Positions 27,802 through 37,306 of a stretch of DNA of 64,000 nucleotides are shown piece after piece. The DNA is from Rhodospirillaceae bacterium. GTDB lineage: Bacteria > Pseudomonadota > Alphaproteobacteria > Rhodospirillales > Rhodospirillaceae. The stretch lies in assembly GCA_040219235.1 (NCBI GenBank), contig JAVJSV010000011.1, positions 1,240,001 through 1,304,000 of the forward strand, in the 5' to 3' direction. The stretch's first letter is position 1, and the number at the start of each line of letters is the position of its first letter. The position numbers and the translations under genes are program-made. A model generated the notes under the pieces. That model was not told the origin of the DNA and ran no database searches. It saw only the letters and a list, made by a program, of their open reading frames with translations.

Positions 27802-28507
27802 TGCTAGCTTAATTAGTTTTTCGGCGATGACAGACCGTCTCCTTCGCGGCGGCGTTGCCCCGCGTCATGTGAGGCGGACCATCGCTGAGTTGCAAGACCA
27901 CTTTGTTGATCTACATACGGAAGCCATGGGACGCGGTTTAAGTGCTGTGGAAGCTGAAGCTGATGCGCGGTCTCGATTGGGCAAAGAAGATGATCTGGTG
28001 CAAGAGGTTTTGAATAAACCTGAACTCAGGTCTTGGGCGTCACGCTGGCCATGGTTGATCTATGGATTCGGGCCGATGCTTGTGATGAGTGTGGCTGTGG
28101 TCTCGTCACTTCTCTTTTTTGCGGGCGGCATGACCGCCGCCAAAATTGTTACGGGCGCGCGATATATTCCGCCGGTATGGACACAAGACCTCATCGGCGG
28201 AGTGTTTTTTTCTGTCGTTCATCTCCTGCCTTTGTTGATCGCAGCAATGGTTTGCCGTGAAGCTGTTCTGCGGCGGACGGCACTTGTCTGGCCGTTCACT
28301 GGTGTTGCCTTTCTTTGCATCATTGCTGCTGCATTCGATATCGGAGGAACATGGCCGGCTACACCAGAGGCGGAAGGAGTCTTAGAGTTGGGCTTTGCCT
28401 ATGCAGCCCCAGTTCCCTTACCCGTAGAGAATTATCTTCGCGCCGGACTTAACTTAAGTTTTGCGACAGCATTTCTATTTTGGTACCGGTCACGTCAGGG
28501 CGCTTGA
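27794..28507 (+). CDS. HAAS-type membrane protein paired with PadR
   Basis: 237 residues. The first 70 form a helical HAAS/permease-prefix-like domain (RHVRRTIAELQDHFVDLHTEAMGRGLSAVEAEADARSRLG), then about four membrane helices (roughly 82-110, 130-155, 165-185, 215-230). Such proteins act with PadR regulators and often with an ABC efflux protein or permease, which is absent here. A bidirectional terminator follows at 28543-28568. Function cannot be given beyond a PadR-linked membrane partner. Confidence 0.8.
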   Translation: MLDASLISFSAMTDRLLRGGVAPRHVRRTIAELQDHFVDLHTEAMGRGLSAVEAEADARSRLGKEDDLVQEVLNKPELRSWASRWPWLIYGFGPMLVMSVAVVSSLLFFAGGMTAAKIVTGARYIPPVWTQDLIGGVFFSVVHLLPLLIAAMVCREAVLRRTALVWPFTGVAFLCIIAAAFDIGGTWPATPEAEGVLELGFAYAAPVPLPVENYLRAGLNLSFATAFLFWYRSRQGA

Positions 28508-28542
28508 ATTCGGTAGCGGTGGAATTTATTTACCAAAATAAA

Positions 28543-28572
28543 AGCGGCGGCCCCAAAGGACCGCCGCTCGTT
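28543..28572. terminator. Bidirectional rho-independent terminator
   Basis: AGCGGCGG at 28543-28550 pairs with CCGCCGCT at 28561-28568 across a 10-base loop. On the minus strand the stem is followed by T-rich TTTTATTTT, on the plus strand by CGTTTT. It lies between the convergent HAAS and TonB-receptor genes and can end both. Confidence 0.85.
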
Positions 28573-28595
28573 TTAGGTTCTGAATTTTGTAACGT

Positions 28596-31061
28596 TTAGA
28601 AGCGGTAGAGCACTTCTACGCCATAACGGGCTTTGTCACCCGGGTGGATAAACGATCCGCCAAACTCAGGTGCCGGAATAACTTCTTCCAGATATTCCTT
28701 ATCAAACAGGTTTGTCGCAAAGCCTGTAATGGCCCACATGTCAGATTCAATGCCGACGCGCAAGTTGACTGTGCCATAGGCGTCACGCTCTGCCCGGCCG
28801 TAATTGGCGGGACCAAACAGAGAGGTGTTGTCCTGGTCTTGAACCGTGTGGAACCACGTTGGTCCGACGAGGCTGTAGTCGGCCCGGCTGACGAACTCGA
28901 TTTCGTTTGTGATCGGGAACTGAGCTTGAATCCCGGCGTTGACCGTGTAGTCGGCTGTGTACGGGGCCTTGTTGCCGACCGTATTTGGCCGCACCGCATT
29001 GCCCTTGATTTCACTATCCAAGATGTTGAAGCCGCCAAAGATACTGAAGTTCTCAGACAGCGCCGCGTTGGCTGCAAATTCGACACCATAAATATCAACA
29101 TCGTCGATGTTGTTGACGATACGCAGCAGGCCAAAGGCTCCGACAAAGAACTCGAAGAACTGCATGTCTTCGACGCTGGTGTAATAGCCAGCACCTTCTA
29201 AGGTCAGGCGATCCTCAAAGTAGCTGCCTTTGAACCCAAGCTCGAATGCGCTTGAGGTTTCCTTGCGGAAAAAGTCTTCAATCGAGACATTGGTGCCAAG
29301 GGCATCATTGATGAACAGGTCAATGGTTGCTTGCGACCCTGAGCTGTTAAAGCCACCGGATTTAAAGCCGATGCCCCAGTTGGCAAACAACGTTGTGTCG
29401 GTGCCAACATCCCAGGTCAAACTGATCTTAGGCTGAATTTCTTCAAACGCCCGCTCTTGATCGGGAATGATACCGGACGGGTTAATCGCCGGGTTCAGGC
29501 CAGGGTTGATGGGATCGCCGCCCTGGAAGCCATCGCTGGGATCAAAGTCGATATAGGTCGACCGTGCATCGGTTGGCACAAGGCTGCGGCTTTTCCGTTC
29601 TTCCCGGTCGTAGCGCAGAGCCACCGACAATTCGACATCATCATTGATGTCATAAGCAATGTTACCGAACACCGCGTAGACCTTGCTGTCGAATTTATCG
29701 TGAACCAACTGCTCGGTGGCATTGGGCTGACCCGCCGGGACGAACAACTGGGGTGTCACCGTGGTCACATCTTCAATACCGGTGTTTACGCCCACGCGAC
29801 GGTTCAAATCCAGGAAGTACGCGCCAACCAGCCAGCGCAACTCCTGATCAGCCGGAGAGGCCAAGCGGATTTCAAAGCTGATGTCATCTTGAAAACGCTC
29901 TTGATACTGGGTGCCATCACAGGATGTTGCTGTGTAAGGTCCAAGAATTGAGGACGCGGCATCCGGCCCCAGGAACTGTGGTCCTGGCAAGGTCACGCCG
30001 GCGGCATTCAGGGCGTTAATACTGGCGATACAGCTTGGCTCTTGGAAGAAGAACCCAAAGGCTCCGGAGGTGCCGTCAGCGCCCAAATTGTTTTCAATGT
30101 CTGAATACAGCGCCCAGGCGGTTAAGGACCCCCAGTCATATTCCGCATCGTACTTGGCGGAGACTTCGATGGTTTTTTGCTCATTAAAAGAATCAATCTG
30201 GTTGACGAACTGGAAATTATGTTCGTTGACGTCTTCAAACAGCAGAGGATTACCGAACAGGTCGGCGAGGAAGCTGGCCGCAAAGGCCGGGTTGAAGGAA
30301 ATCGCGGCGGCATCCACTTCGCCGTAGCGGGCTTTAACATCTAAAGTGGATGTGTCGCTGGTATCGAAGACGAAGCGGGTTGAGATGTTGTAGTTCTCAA
30401 AATCGTCGACATTCTTTTGGTTGGAGGTTTCATTAAAATAGAACCCATCCGAATCCCGCCAATCGACCTGGAAGCTTGCACCAATGGTGTCGCTCAGCGG
30501 GCCAGCCATGTAGGCGGAGGCGTAATAGCTGTCATCATTGGCACCAGAGACTTTGAGCTCGCCTTCAAACTCATCGCCGGGTTGCTTGTTGGTGATAATG
30601 ATCGCACCAGCAGCGGCGTTACGGCCATAGATGGCGCCCTGCGGGCCTTTTAGAATTTCAATCTGTTGCAGATTGGCGTATTCGCGATTCAAGGCCGCTG
30701 GATTGGTATGAAGAATACCATCAATGATCAGCGCAAAGCTGTTCTCGGCGTCGCGGGCCCCGTTGATGCCGCGAATGTTCACCTGGGTGTCGCCCACTTC
30801 AGCGGCGTCCACGATGGTTACGCCTGGCGTTAAGTTAATGAAGTCTTCCGCGCGCTGCACACCGGCGCGTTCCAACTGATCTGCGGTGAAGGCCGTGATG
30901 CTGGCCGGTACATCCTGCAAGGATTCAGAACGTTGACGGGCGGTTACGATGATTTCTTCAATGGCAACTTGTTGCGCAAATGATGGCGCTGTCCAAGTCG
31001 AGCCCAACAGCAAGGCACTGGTGGACAGTAACAAGGTCTTTTTCAGCGGTGAGCAGTTCAC
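28596..31061 (-). CDS. TonB-dependent outer-membrane receptor
   Basis: 821 residues from a GTG start with aggagag upstream. A signal peptide (residues 1-29, cleavage after PSFA) is followed by the TonB box region EEIIVTARQR. The plug domain spans about 45-165 (LQDVPASITAFTADQLERAG, VNIRGINGARDAENSFALIIDG, EILKGPQGAIYGRNAAAGAIIITNK), and a 22-strand barrel ends in GVEVLYRF. The 'LQDVP' and 'GILHTN' plug text is that of the large receptor group of marine alpha- and gammaproteobacteria; the ligand is unknown, and no siderophore genes or FecIR-like regulators are close. It is divergent from the M14 carboxypeptidase, and a 6-bp inverted repeat lies 22 bases upstream. Confidence 0.94.
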   Translation of the reverse strand: MNCSPLKKTLLLSTSALLLGSTWTAPSFAQQVAIEEIIVTARQRSESLQDVPASITAFTADQLERAGVQRAEDFINLTPGVTIVDAAEVGDTQVNIRGINGARDAENSFALIIDGILHTNPAALNREYANLQQIEILKGPQGAIYGRNAAAGAIIITNKQPGDEFEGELKVSGANDDSYYASAYMAGPLSDTIGASFQVDWRDSDGFYFNETSNQKNVDDFENYNISTRFVFDTSDTSTLDVKARYGEVDAAAISFNPAFAASFLADLFGNPLLFEDVNEHNFQFVNQIDSFNEQKTIEVSAKYDAEYDWGSLTAWALYSDIENNLGADGTSGAFGFFFQEPSCIASINALNAAGVTLPGPQFLGPDAASSILGPYTATSCDGTQYQERFQDDISFEIRLASPADQELRWLVGAYFLDLNRRVGVNTGIEDVTTVTPQLFVPAGQPNATEQLVHDKFDSKVYAVFGNIAYDINDDVELSVALRYDREERKSRSLVPTDARSTYIDFDPSDGFQGGDPINPGLNPAINPSGIIPDQERAFEEIQPKISLTWDVGTDTTLFANWGIGFKSGGFNSSGSQATIDLFINDALGTNVSIEDFFRKETSSAFELGFKGSYFEDRLTLEGAGYYTSVEDMQFFEFFVGAFGLLRIVNNIDDVDIYGVEFAANAALSENFSIFGGFNILDSEIKGNAVRPNTVGNKAPYTADYTVNAGIQAQFPITNEIEFVSRADYSLVGPTWFHTVQDQDNTSLFGPANYGRAERDAYGTVNLRVGIESDMWAITGFATNLFDKEYLEEVIPAPEFGGSFIHPGDKARYGVEVLYRF

Positions 31062-31443
31062 TGTGTCTCTCTCCTAGATAACGGTTCCGTTTATCGGAAC
31101 GCATAACACGGTTACGTCTGATGAGCGGGAATAGATGCCTCTCGGACGTCACGAGTGGCGTAGTCGCACCTGTGATAACGCATGAAAGCTACGCGAAAAC
31201 GAGATCGTTGCAACGCACGGACCCTCGGAAACGGCTGAAAATAGCCGATTCCAAAGGACTGTGACAGTTCTGACACAGACAAATTTTTACCGCTTAAGCA
31301 GGTGGAATTAAGGGGAGCGCGTAAAAACTGTTCGAGAGTCTGGGTTTCTGCCCTTAACCTTCCTAAAATTCGGGGACACTATTCAGGGGCAAGGTCTGAT
31401 TTGTCTGACGCAGCCCACAAGAATACGGGGAAGGGAAAGCCAC
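31062..31443. other. Divergent intergenic region with inverted repeat
   Basis: 382 bases between the TonB receptor and the M14 peptidase genes. GTTCCG at 31084-31089 and CGGAAC at 31095-31100 form a perfect 6-bp inverted repeat with a 5-base spacer, in the leader or operator position of the receptor gene. Both promoters must be here but I could not fix them. No reading frame or RNA gene is supported. Confidence 0.5.
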
Positions 31444-34086
31444 GTGAGAAACCTTAAAGCAGCATCGCTCTCAGTGTTATTCGGGGTTTTGGCGAGTGTC
31501 AGCAGCGTCGCCGAAGACTTGGACTATTACCTGCCGTCTGGCGTTTCTTATGATCCGGCAATTCCCACACCGGATGCCATACTCGGATACGAAGTCGGGG
31601 CGTATGTCTCTAACCCGGGCAACGTGACCGCATACATTGAGGCGGTTGCCGCCGTTACAGATCGCATAAGTATCGAAGTGATTGGTCGCACCCATGAGCG
31701 TCGTCCGATCCATATGTTAACGATATCTTCGCCGGAGAACCTCGCACGCATTGACGATATTCACGCGAAGCACCTGGCGCTGAGCGCGCCGTCTTCATCG
31801 CAAGCCGTCGAAGACGATATGCCGGCCATCACCTGGCTCGGGTTTGGGGTGCATGGCGACGAGATCAGTTCCATGGAGGCGGGACTGTTAACTGTCTATC
31901 ACCTGGCCGCCGCACAAGATCCCGCCACTCTCGCGCATCTTGAAAATACAGTGGTGCTGTTGGTGCCAGTGCTGAACCCCGATGGCTATAACCGCGCGTC
32001 AACGTCCTTGAACACTTATCGCGGCGAAGTACCGGTTGCCAACCTGCAACATGCAGAACACAACGGCACCTGGCCACGCGGGCGGACCAATCACTATTGG
32101 TTTGACCTCAACCGCCAGTGGATGGCGCGCACGCAACCGGAAGCCCAGGCATGGGGCGCGCAGTTTCAAAAGTGGAAACCCCATTTATTAGCGGACTTTC
32201 ACGAAATGCTGATCGAGTCCACTTACTTTTTCAGTCCGGGAATCGCTGAGCAACGCAACCCGTATATTCCCGAGCGGGCAACGGAGCTTACTCGTATCAT
32301 TGGCACCTACGCTCAGGAGTATTTGGACAGCGCGCAGGAGCTTTATTACTCCGAGGAGTTTTTTGACGATTACAACCCGGCCATGGGCTCCAACTATCCG
32401 TTGCTGCTGGGCAGTGTTGCGTTCCTGTTCGAGAACCGTGGTTTTGAAGGTTTGCTGGCAGAAACGCCCACTGGCGACATCACCTTGGGGTCCCGCGTCA
32501 AACGGCATTTTAACATTTCCCTGTCCATGGTGCGCGCTGCATCCGATTTGCGCGAAACCCTGCTCGACTATCGCCAGCAGTTTGGCTCCATGACTCGCGA
32601 GGCTGCGGCGTCAGACCGGGTTAAGGGCTATGTATTTACCGCCCATGGTGATGACGCGCGGATGTTCCATTTTTTGGACATGCTTGATCGCCTGGATATT
32701 GATGTGTACCGCCTTGCGCGATCCGTGCGGGACGATGGCGTAACCTTTGAAACGGCCAACAGTTATATCGTGCCGACCAATCAGCCGACCTACCGCCTCA
32801 TCCGGAATCTATTTGAAACCAGAACGGACTTTGGTGATGTCGTGTTTTATGACGCAACAACCTGGACCAAGCCACTGGCCTTTGGCCTGACCTATGCCGG
32901 CTTAACCGCGTTTGGCACTGACCTGCTTGGTGATAAAATAGACCCCACATTCCCGGTCAAAGACGCGCCTGACCGCGCCGCCTACGCCTATGTGTTCTCA
33001 TGGGAGGGGTATTACGCACCGCGGGCCGTGACACGTCTGCTCAAGGAAGAGGGGCATGCCAGGGTCGCATTGCAGCCCTTCACAGCCATGACCACACAAG
33101 GGGCCGTCGACTTTGAACCTGGCGCGATCATCGTTCCGGTCGGTGACGGACAGCCGCTCAGCGCAGAGGCATTGCACAGCGTGATAACAACGATCGGTAA
33201 AGAGGATGGTATTCAGGTCTATGCCGCCATTACCGGACGCACCGAACGGGGTATCGATTTCGGCGGCAACTATGCGCAGCCTTTGACCATGCCCCATGTG
33301 CTGATGCCCATCGGCGAGTCTGTACGCTTTTATGACGCCGGTGAATTGTGGCATCTGATGGATTACCGCATGGAAATCCCGGTCCTGATGCGCGACGCCG
33401 GGGTCTTGCGCAGCACCGATTGGTCCCGTGTGACTCACTTGGTATTGCCGGACGGCAGTTACGATCAATGGAGTGATGATCAGGTCAGACAGATTGATAC
33501 CTGGATCAAACAAGGCGGCACTTTGGTTGCCATCAAGCGGGCGGCACTATGGGCGGTCAAGAACAAGCTCATGGATGTCGACATCATTGATGACTTTGCC
33601 ATCGTCGGCTTCGGTGCGCCAACGCCCGCTAGCGATGAAGACGCTGATGCGCCGTTGCCCGAGCGGCAAGACTACGCCGTCAAAGAGAACGTCGAACAGG
33701 CCCAACGGATCCGCGGCACAATCTTTGAAACCGATGTGGACATCACACACCCCATTGGCTTCGGGTATACGTCCCGGTTGCAACCGTCCTTTCGAGAAAA
33801 CCGCATCATTTTAGGCCGCTCGAAAAATCCGTTCGATACCGTCGCTCAATACACCGATACGCCGCTGATGAGTGGATTCGCTAGTGCGGATAACATCGCT
33901 AAGGTTGCGGGGGCGGGTGCTGTGCTGGCTGAACGGCGGGGCCAGGGGGCGGTTGTGCTGATCTCCGATAACCCGAACTTCCGGGCCTGGTGGTTCGGTC
34001 CGAACAAGATGTTTCTCAACAGCCTGTTTTTCTCAACGGCCATCAAGGCCGAGTTTTCACGCTTTGGCGAAGCGGCGGAAGAGTAA
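31444..34086 (+). CDS. Exported M14-family zinc carboxypeptidase
   Basis: 880 residues from GTG with gggaaggga upstream. A signal peptide covers residues 1-23. The M14 catalytic domain is at about 45-380: zinc ligands His137 and Glu140 in FGVHGDEIS, then VPVLNPDGYNRAS, HYWFDLNRQW with a substrate-binding Asn-Arg pair, and LLADFHEM with the third zinc ligand. The catalytic Glu is likely in FLFENRGFEG. The remaining 500 residues hold beta-rich and glutamine-amidotransferase-like stretches (VTHLVLPDGSYDQWSDDQVRQI). Substrate is unknown, likely a peptide in the periplasm. The divergent TonB receptor suggests uptake and trimming of one ligand class. Confidence 0.87.
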   Translation: MRNLKAASLSVLFGVLASVSSVAEDLDYYLPSGVSYDPAIPTPDAILGYEVGAYVSNPGNVTAYIEAVAAVTDRISIEVIGRTHERRPIHMLTISSPENLARIDDIHAKHLALSAPSSSQAVEDDMPAITWLGFGVHGDEISSMEAGLLTVYHLAAAQDPATLAHLENTVVLLVPVLNPDGYNRASTSLNTYRGEVPVANLQHAEHNGTWPRGRTNHYWFDLNRQWMARTQPEAQAWGAQFQKWKPHLLADFHEMLIESTYFFSPGIAEQRNPYIPERATELTRIIGTYAQEYLDSAQELYYSEEFFDDYNPAMGSNYPLLLGSVAFLFENRGFEGLLAETPTGDITLGSRVKRHFNISLSMVRAASDLRETLLDYRQQFGSMTREAAASDRVKGYVFTAHGDDARMFHFLDMLDRLDIDVYRLARSVRDDGVTFETANSYIVPTNQPTYRLIRNLFETRTDFGDVVFYDATTWTKPLAFGLTYAGLTAFGTDLLGDKIDPTFPVKDAPDRAAYAYVFSWEGYYAPRAVTRLLKEEGHARVALQPFTAMTTQGAVDFEPGAIIVPVGDGQPLSAEALHSVITTIGKEDGIQVYAAITGRTERGIDFGGNYAQPLTMPHVLMPIGESVRFYDAGELWHLMDYRMEIPVLMRDAGVLRSTDWSRVTHLVLPDGSYDQWSDDQVRQIDTWIKQGGTLVAIKRAALWAVKNKLMDVDIIDDFAIVGFGAPTPASDEDADAPLPERQDYAVKENVEQAQRIRGTIFETDVDITHPIGFGYTSRLQPSFRENRIILGRSKNPFDTVAQYTDTPLMSGFASADNIAKVAGAGAVLAERRGQGAVVLISDNPNFRAWWFGPNKMFLNSLFFSTAIKAEFSRFGEAAEE

Positions 34087-34089
34087 GGT

Positions 34090-35097
34090 TTAGCGTTCGC
34101 CCGCAGCATACGCCGTGCGTCCGGCGTTAATGGCGTCTGCGACGGCTTGGGTTTGACCGCCGATCTCACGGATCAAGCGTTGGTGTGTGCCGGCAGACGC
34201 GGCCTTCCAGGCCGCCCGTTGGTCTTTGGTGAAAACATGGGCGGTGAATCCTTCGCCACCCGCATTGGCCAGGGCCGTTGCGGTCATGCCGGCGATAATG
34301 GTCCGCACGCCTGCGGTGCTCGCAAAAGTGTCGATCACGGCGCGCCGGTCTGGCTCGGAGAGGCCGTCCAGCCAGTTGGTGTTGGCCAGCAAAAAGCCGC
34401 CCAGAAAAAAATGTTCCGTCAGCATAAAATGAGGCGCTTCCGGCACCAGACCCGTGCCCGTGTAGGCGATGGTCGGTGTTAAGCCCCCATCGATCAGGCC
34501 GGTCTGTAAACCGGGTATGGTCTCTGGGCTGGTGATATAAATCACATCCGCGCCGACCGACTCCAGGAACAAACGTGCGGCAATGTCTTGGGTCGCGCGC
34601 AGGCGCACGCCCTCCGCCTCTTGCGGCCACAGAATAGGACGGTTGGCGTAAATGTTCTGCCCACCCAGATCCAACCAGCGCAAAATCGTTAGTCCTTTTT
34701 CCGCCATTAACGGTGTGAACACCTCGAAGAAAACCGTGTCGACCACGTGGTCAAACTCGGCCTTGCTGTCGAACAGGAAAGGCGCACCCAAATACCCAAG
34801 TTCCGGCAAAATGTTGGACAGCACCAGGCTTGATAGGGATGCGACCTTGATGCGTCCGCGTCGTACGCCGGAAAGTATTTGTTCTTCCGGTCCGCCCTCG
34901 CCATGAATCAGCAGTTGCGGCGTTAAGCGTCCCTCCGACTGTGCCTCAAGGCGCTCTGCATAATCGTAAAACACGGTGGCGGCAGGCGAGCCGGGAATGA
35001 CGAAGCCGCCAATCTCAACTTGCTCTGCCTGCGCCTGAAGACCGCCAAAACACCACAGTTCTACGGCAAAAAGTACGGCAAAAAGTATGCGTCGCAT
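34090..35097 (-). CDS. TRAP-type solute-binding protein (DctP family), orphan
   Basis: 335 residues from the ATG at 35097; the upstream ATG at 35115 would overlap the previous gene and is less likely. A signal peptide (residues 1-23) precedes a DctP fold with PGSPAATVFYDYAERLEAQSEGRL, then QILSGVRRGRIKVASLSSL, LRWLDLGGQNIYANRPI and GVRLRATQDIAARLFLESVGA with the ligand-binding Arg. The TGA of the hydrolase-like gene and this ATG share one base (TGATG), so they are translationally coupled. No DctQ or DctM membrane gene is next to it, so it must use one elsewhere or have another role. Confidence 0.88.
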   Translation of the reverse strand: MRRILFAVLFAVELWCFGGLQAQAEQVEIGGFVIPGSPAATVFYDYAERLEAQSEGRLTPQLLIHGEGGPEEQILSGVRRGRIKVASLSSLVLSNILPELGYLGAPFLFDSKAEFDHVVDTVFFEVFTPLMAEKGLTILRWLDLGGQNIYANRPILWPQEAEGVRLRATQDIAARLFLESVGADVIYITSPETIPGLQTGLIDGGLTPTIAYTGTGLVPEAPHFMLTEHFFLGGFLLANTNWLDGLSEPDRRAVIDTFASTAGVRTIIAGMTATALANAGGEGFTAHVFTKDQRAAWKAASAGTHQRLIREIGGQTQAVADAINAGRTAYAAGER

Positions 35098-36008
35098 CAG
35101 TTGGCGTCTAACCACTTGGTCATGGCCGCGCTGATCTTTTCCGCGCCCGTGTCGAACACATCATCGACAATACCCGGTAATTCTATCATGTCCGCATCGG
35201 GCAGCAGTTCAGCTTTGGCTTTGCGGGTTTCCTCCAGCAGCAATTCATGGGGTTGCAGCACCAGAACGGGCTGTTTCACCAGCGGGAACCTGTCCTCGGG
35301 CGCATAAGTCCAGACCGCGTGATAGGCGTACCAGGACTTGTCGAGGGAATGAATGTCTTCCAGAAATACTTTCGCCGCGCGCTCCAGCGAAACGCCCTCC
35401 GCCCGCTTGATCACGATCAGGTACCAGCGGTTCATGATGAAGGTTCCGTCTTCTGGCAGAGGTTTATCCGTCGGTAATCCAGCCAGAATTTCGGCGCGGG
35501 TTTTTGCATCCCGATAGGCGATGCCCGATACCACCACGCGGCGCACCAGATCCGGACGTGTAATCGCCAGTTCCGTGGCCATGAACACTCCTGTATGAAA
35601 TCCGAACACATCAACCGGGCCTTTGCCCTCCTTGCCGTATCCCATGGCGACCAAGGCATCCTCGAATGCGCCGGTGAGAGCGGCCATGTCTTGGGGTTTA
35701 GCGGGGCGGTCAGATTCCCCATAGCCCGGGGTATCGAAGGCAAGGGCGATACGATCTCGACCAACAATCTCTAGCAGGGGGCGGTATTCTTCAGCAGACT
35801 TTGGGTTCTGGTGAAAAAAGACAATCGGTGTTTTGCTGTCACCCCCATCCACTGGTTGCGCCATATGGTAATGAATCTGGCCGAACCGCGCGTCGACATA
35901 GCCTTTTTTGTAGATCACCTGATCCTCCGCTGCCGCTGATCCAAACAGGAAAGGCATAAGAGTTATGGCGAGGGCGGCTGTAAACGCGCCAAGTCGTTTG
36001 TCCCGCAT
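35097..36008 (-). CDS. Exported alpha/beta-hydrolase-like protein with His at the nucleophile position
   Basis: 303 residues with a signal peptide (residues 1-27, ending in SAAAED). The alpha/beta-hydrolase fold is clear: IVFFHQNPKS (oxyanion loop), DTPGYGESDRP, VDVFGFHTGVFMATELA (elbow), LVLQPHELLLEE near the acid. The elbow reads G-F-H138-T-G where GxSxG is usual, and the expected catalytic His near the C-terminus (LPGIVDDVFD) is not seen, so ordinary esterase chemistry is unlikely. A similar case is the gene at 44578-45549. It is coupled to the TRAP binding protein gene, so the two may handle one ligand. Confidence 0.8.
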   Translation of the reverse strand: MRDKRLGAFTAALAITLMPFLFGSAAAEDQVIYKKGYVDARFGQIHYHMAQPVDGGDSKTPIVFFHQNPKSAEEYRPLLEIVGRDRIALAFDTPGYGESDRPAKPQDMAALTGAFEDALVAMGYGKEGKGPVDVFGFHTGVFMATELAITRPDLVRRVVVSGIAYRDAKTRAEILAGLPTDKPLPEDGTFIMNRWYLIVIKRAEGVSLERAAKVFLEDIHSLDKSWYAYHAVWTYAPEDRFPLVKQPVLVLQPHELLLEETRKAKAELLPDADMIELPGIVDDVFDTGAEKISAAMTKWLDAN

Positions 36009-36108
36009 GCTGGTCTCCTGAGCTGATCAGTTTTTATGAGGCGTTAACCATCGCGCCATTTAGGACGAAGTGCCACCACAAAAAAAGCGTGCGGTTTTCT
36101 AACGTTTT

Positions 36109-37242
36109 TTAAAACAGATTAAGTTGTGCCCCGCGTTGATCAGTCGGGACGATAAACTTCGATGTAGTCAACGCGGCCGAGTGTAAGTTCAGCCGCAGTC
36201 TTTTCGCCGCCAAACTGAAGCGCCGCGACAAAGCATCGGCGTAGGGGCCACGGCCAACCTGACGACTGCCCCAGGCCGGGTGATAATCGCGGCCCTCGTT
36301 CATAGAGCGAATCAGTCCCATAATGCGACCGGCGCGATTGGGGGCATTTTCGTTCAGCCATTCCTGAAACAAGTCTTTCACCTCCAGCGGCAGGCGCAGG
36401 ACCACATACCCGGCTTCGCTGGCGCCGGCTTCACTGGCGGTGGTCAGAACATTTTCCAGTTCGTGATCGTTCAACCCGGGTATGGCTGGTGCAAACATCA
36501 CCCCAACAGGAACCCCAGCTTTCTTGAGTTGACGAATAGCGTCCAGGCGGCGTCCTGGCGTCGCGGCGCGCGGTTCCATCGTGCGGGCCAGCCGGTGATC
36601 AAGCGTGGTCACCGACACCGCGACTTTCGCCAGGCCCTTTGCCGCCATGGGGCCGAGAATATCCAGATCGCGGGTGATCAGGTTTGATTTTGTGACGATC
36701 GCGACCGGATGATTGAACCGTGCCAGCACCTCCAGAATCGAGCGGGTGATTTTGCGCTCTTTTTCCAGGGGCTGATAAGGATCTGTGTTGGTCCCCATGG
36801 CAATCACGCGCGGGCGATAACCCGGTTTGCGCAACTCGTTTTCCAGCAAATGCGCGGCGTTTGGTTTGATGAAAATTTTGGTTTCGAAATCCAATCCGGC
36901 AGAGAGTCCCAAGTAGGCGTGGGTCGGGCGCGCAAAGCAATACACGCAGCCATGCTCACAGCCACGATAGGGATTGATAGAGCGGTCAAAAGGAATGTCA
37001 GGCGATTGATTACGGGCCAGAATGGTGCGGGTTGAATCCTGCAACACCTGGGTGCGCAGGGGCTCCGGCGGTGCGTCAAGATTTCCCCAACCATCATCCG
37101 CGGGGGTGAGGCGCGCGCGCTCATAGCGTCCGGTCCAGTTGCTAACCGTGCCACGCCCGCGTCTGGCGTCAGGGTGCACAATGGGGGGAACGGCGGCAGT
37201 GTGTTGACCGGCCGTGCGCAAGTTATGTGGGACTGTTTCCAT
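36109..37242 (-). CDS. PA0069-type radical SAM protein
   Basis: 377 residues from the ATG at 37242 (METVPHNL); one five codons earlier is possible. The radical SAM cluster motif is RGCEHGCVYCFAR with Cys95, Cys99 and Cys102 (CxxxCxxC), preceded by SINPYRG. IAMGTNTDPYQPLEKERKITRSIL and TKSNLITRDLDIL are typical of the spore-photoproduct-lyase-like branch represented by PA0069. The substrate is unknown; the branch has been linked to DNA or RNA chemistry only by similarity. It is a single gene between the hydrolase and Pit loci on the minus strand. Confidence 0.88.
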   Translation of the reverse strand: METVPHNLRTAGQHTAAVPPIVHPDARRGRGTVSNWTGRYERARLTPADDGWGNLDAPPEPLRTQVLQDSTRTILARNQSPDIPFDRSINPYRGCEHGCVYCFARPTHAYLGLSAGLDFETKIFIKPNAAHLLENELRKPGYRPRVIAMGTNTDPYQPLEKERKITRSILEVLARFNHPVAIVTKSNLITRDLDILGPMAAKGLAKVAVSVTTLDHRLARTMEPRAATPGRRLDAIRQLKKAGVPVGVMFAPAIPGLNDHELENVLTTASEAGASEAGYVVLRLPLEVKDLFQEWLNENAPNRAGRIMGLIRSMNEGRDYHPAWGSRQVGRGPYADALSRRFSLAAKRLRLNLHSAALTTSKFIVPTDQRGAQLNLF

Positions 37243-37306
37243 ATCCCAATCATACACAACAATTAGAACAAAACAAGAACATTTGTTATGAAGCGTTATT
37301 CAGAGG

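Noticed and set aside
36050-36108. Terminator after the radical SAM gene
   Set aside because: GTTTT/AAAAC symmetry is too short and AT-only to support one.
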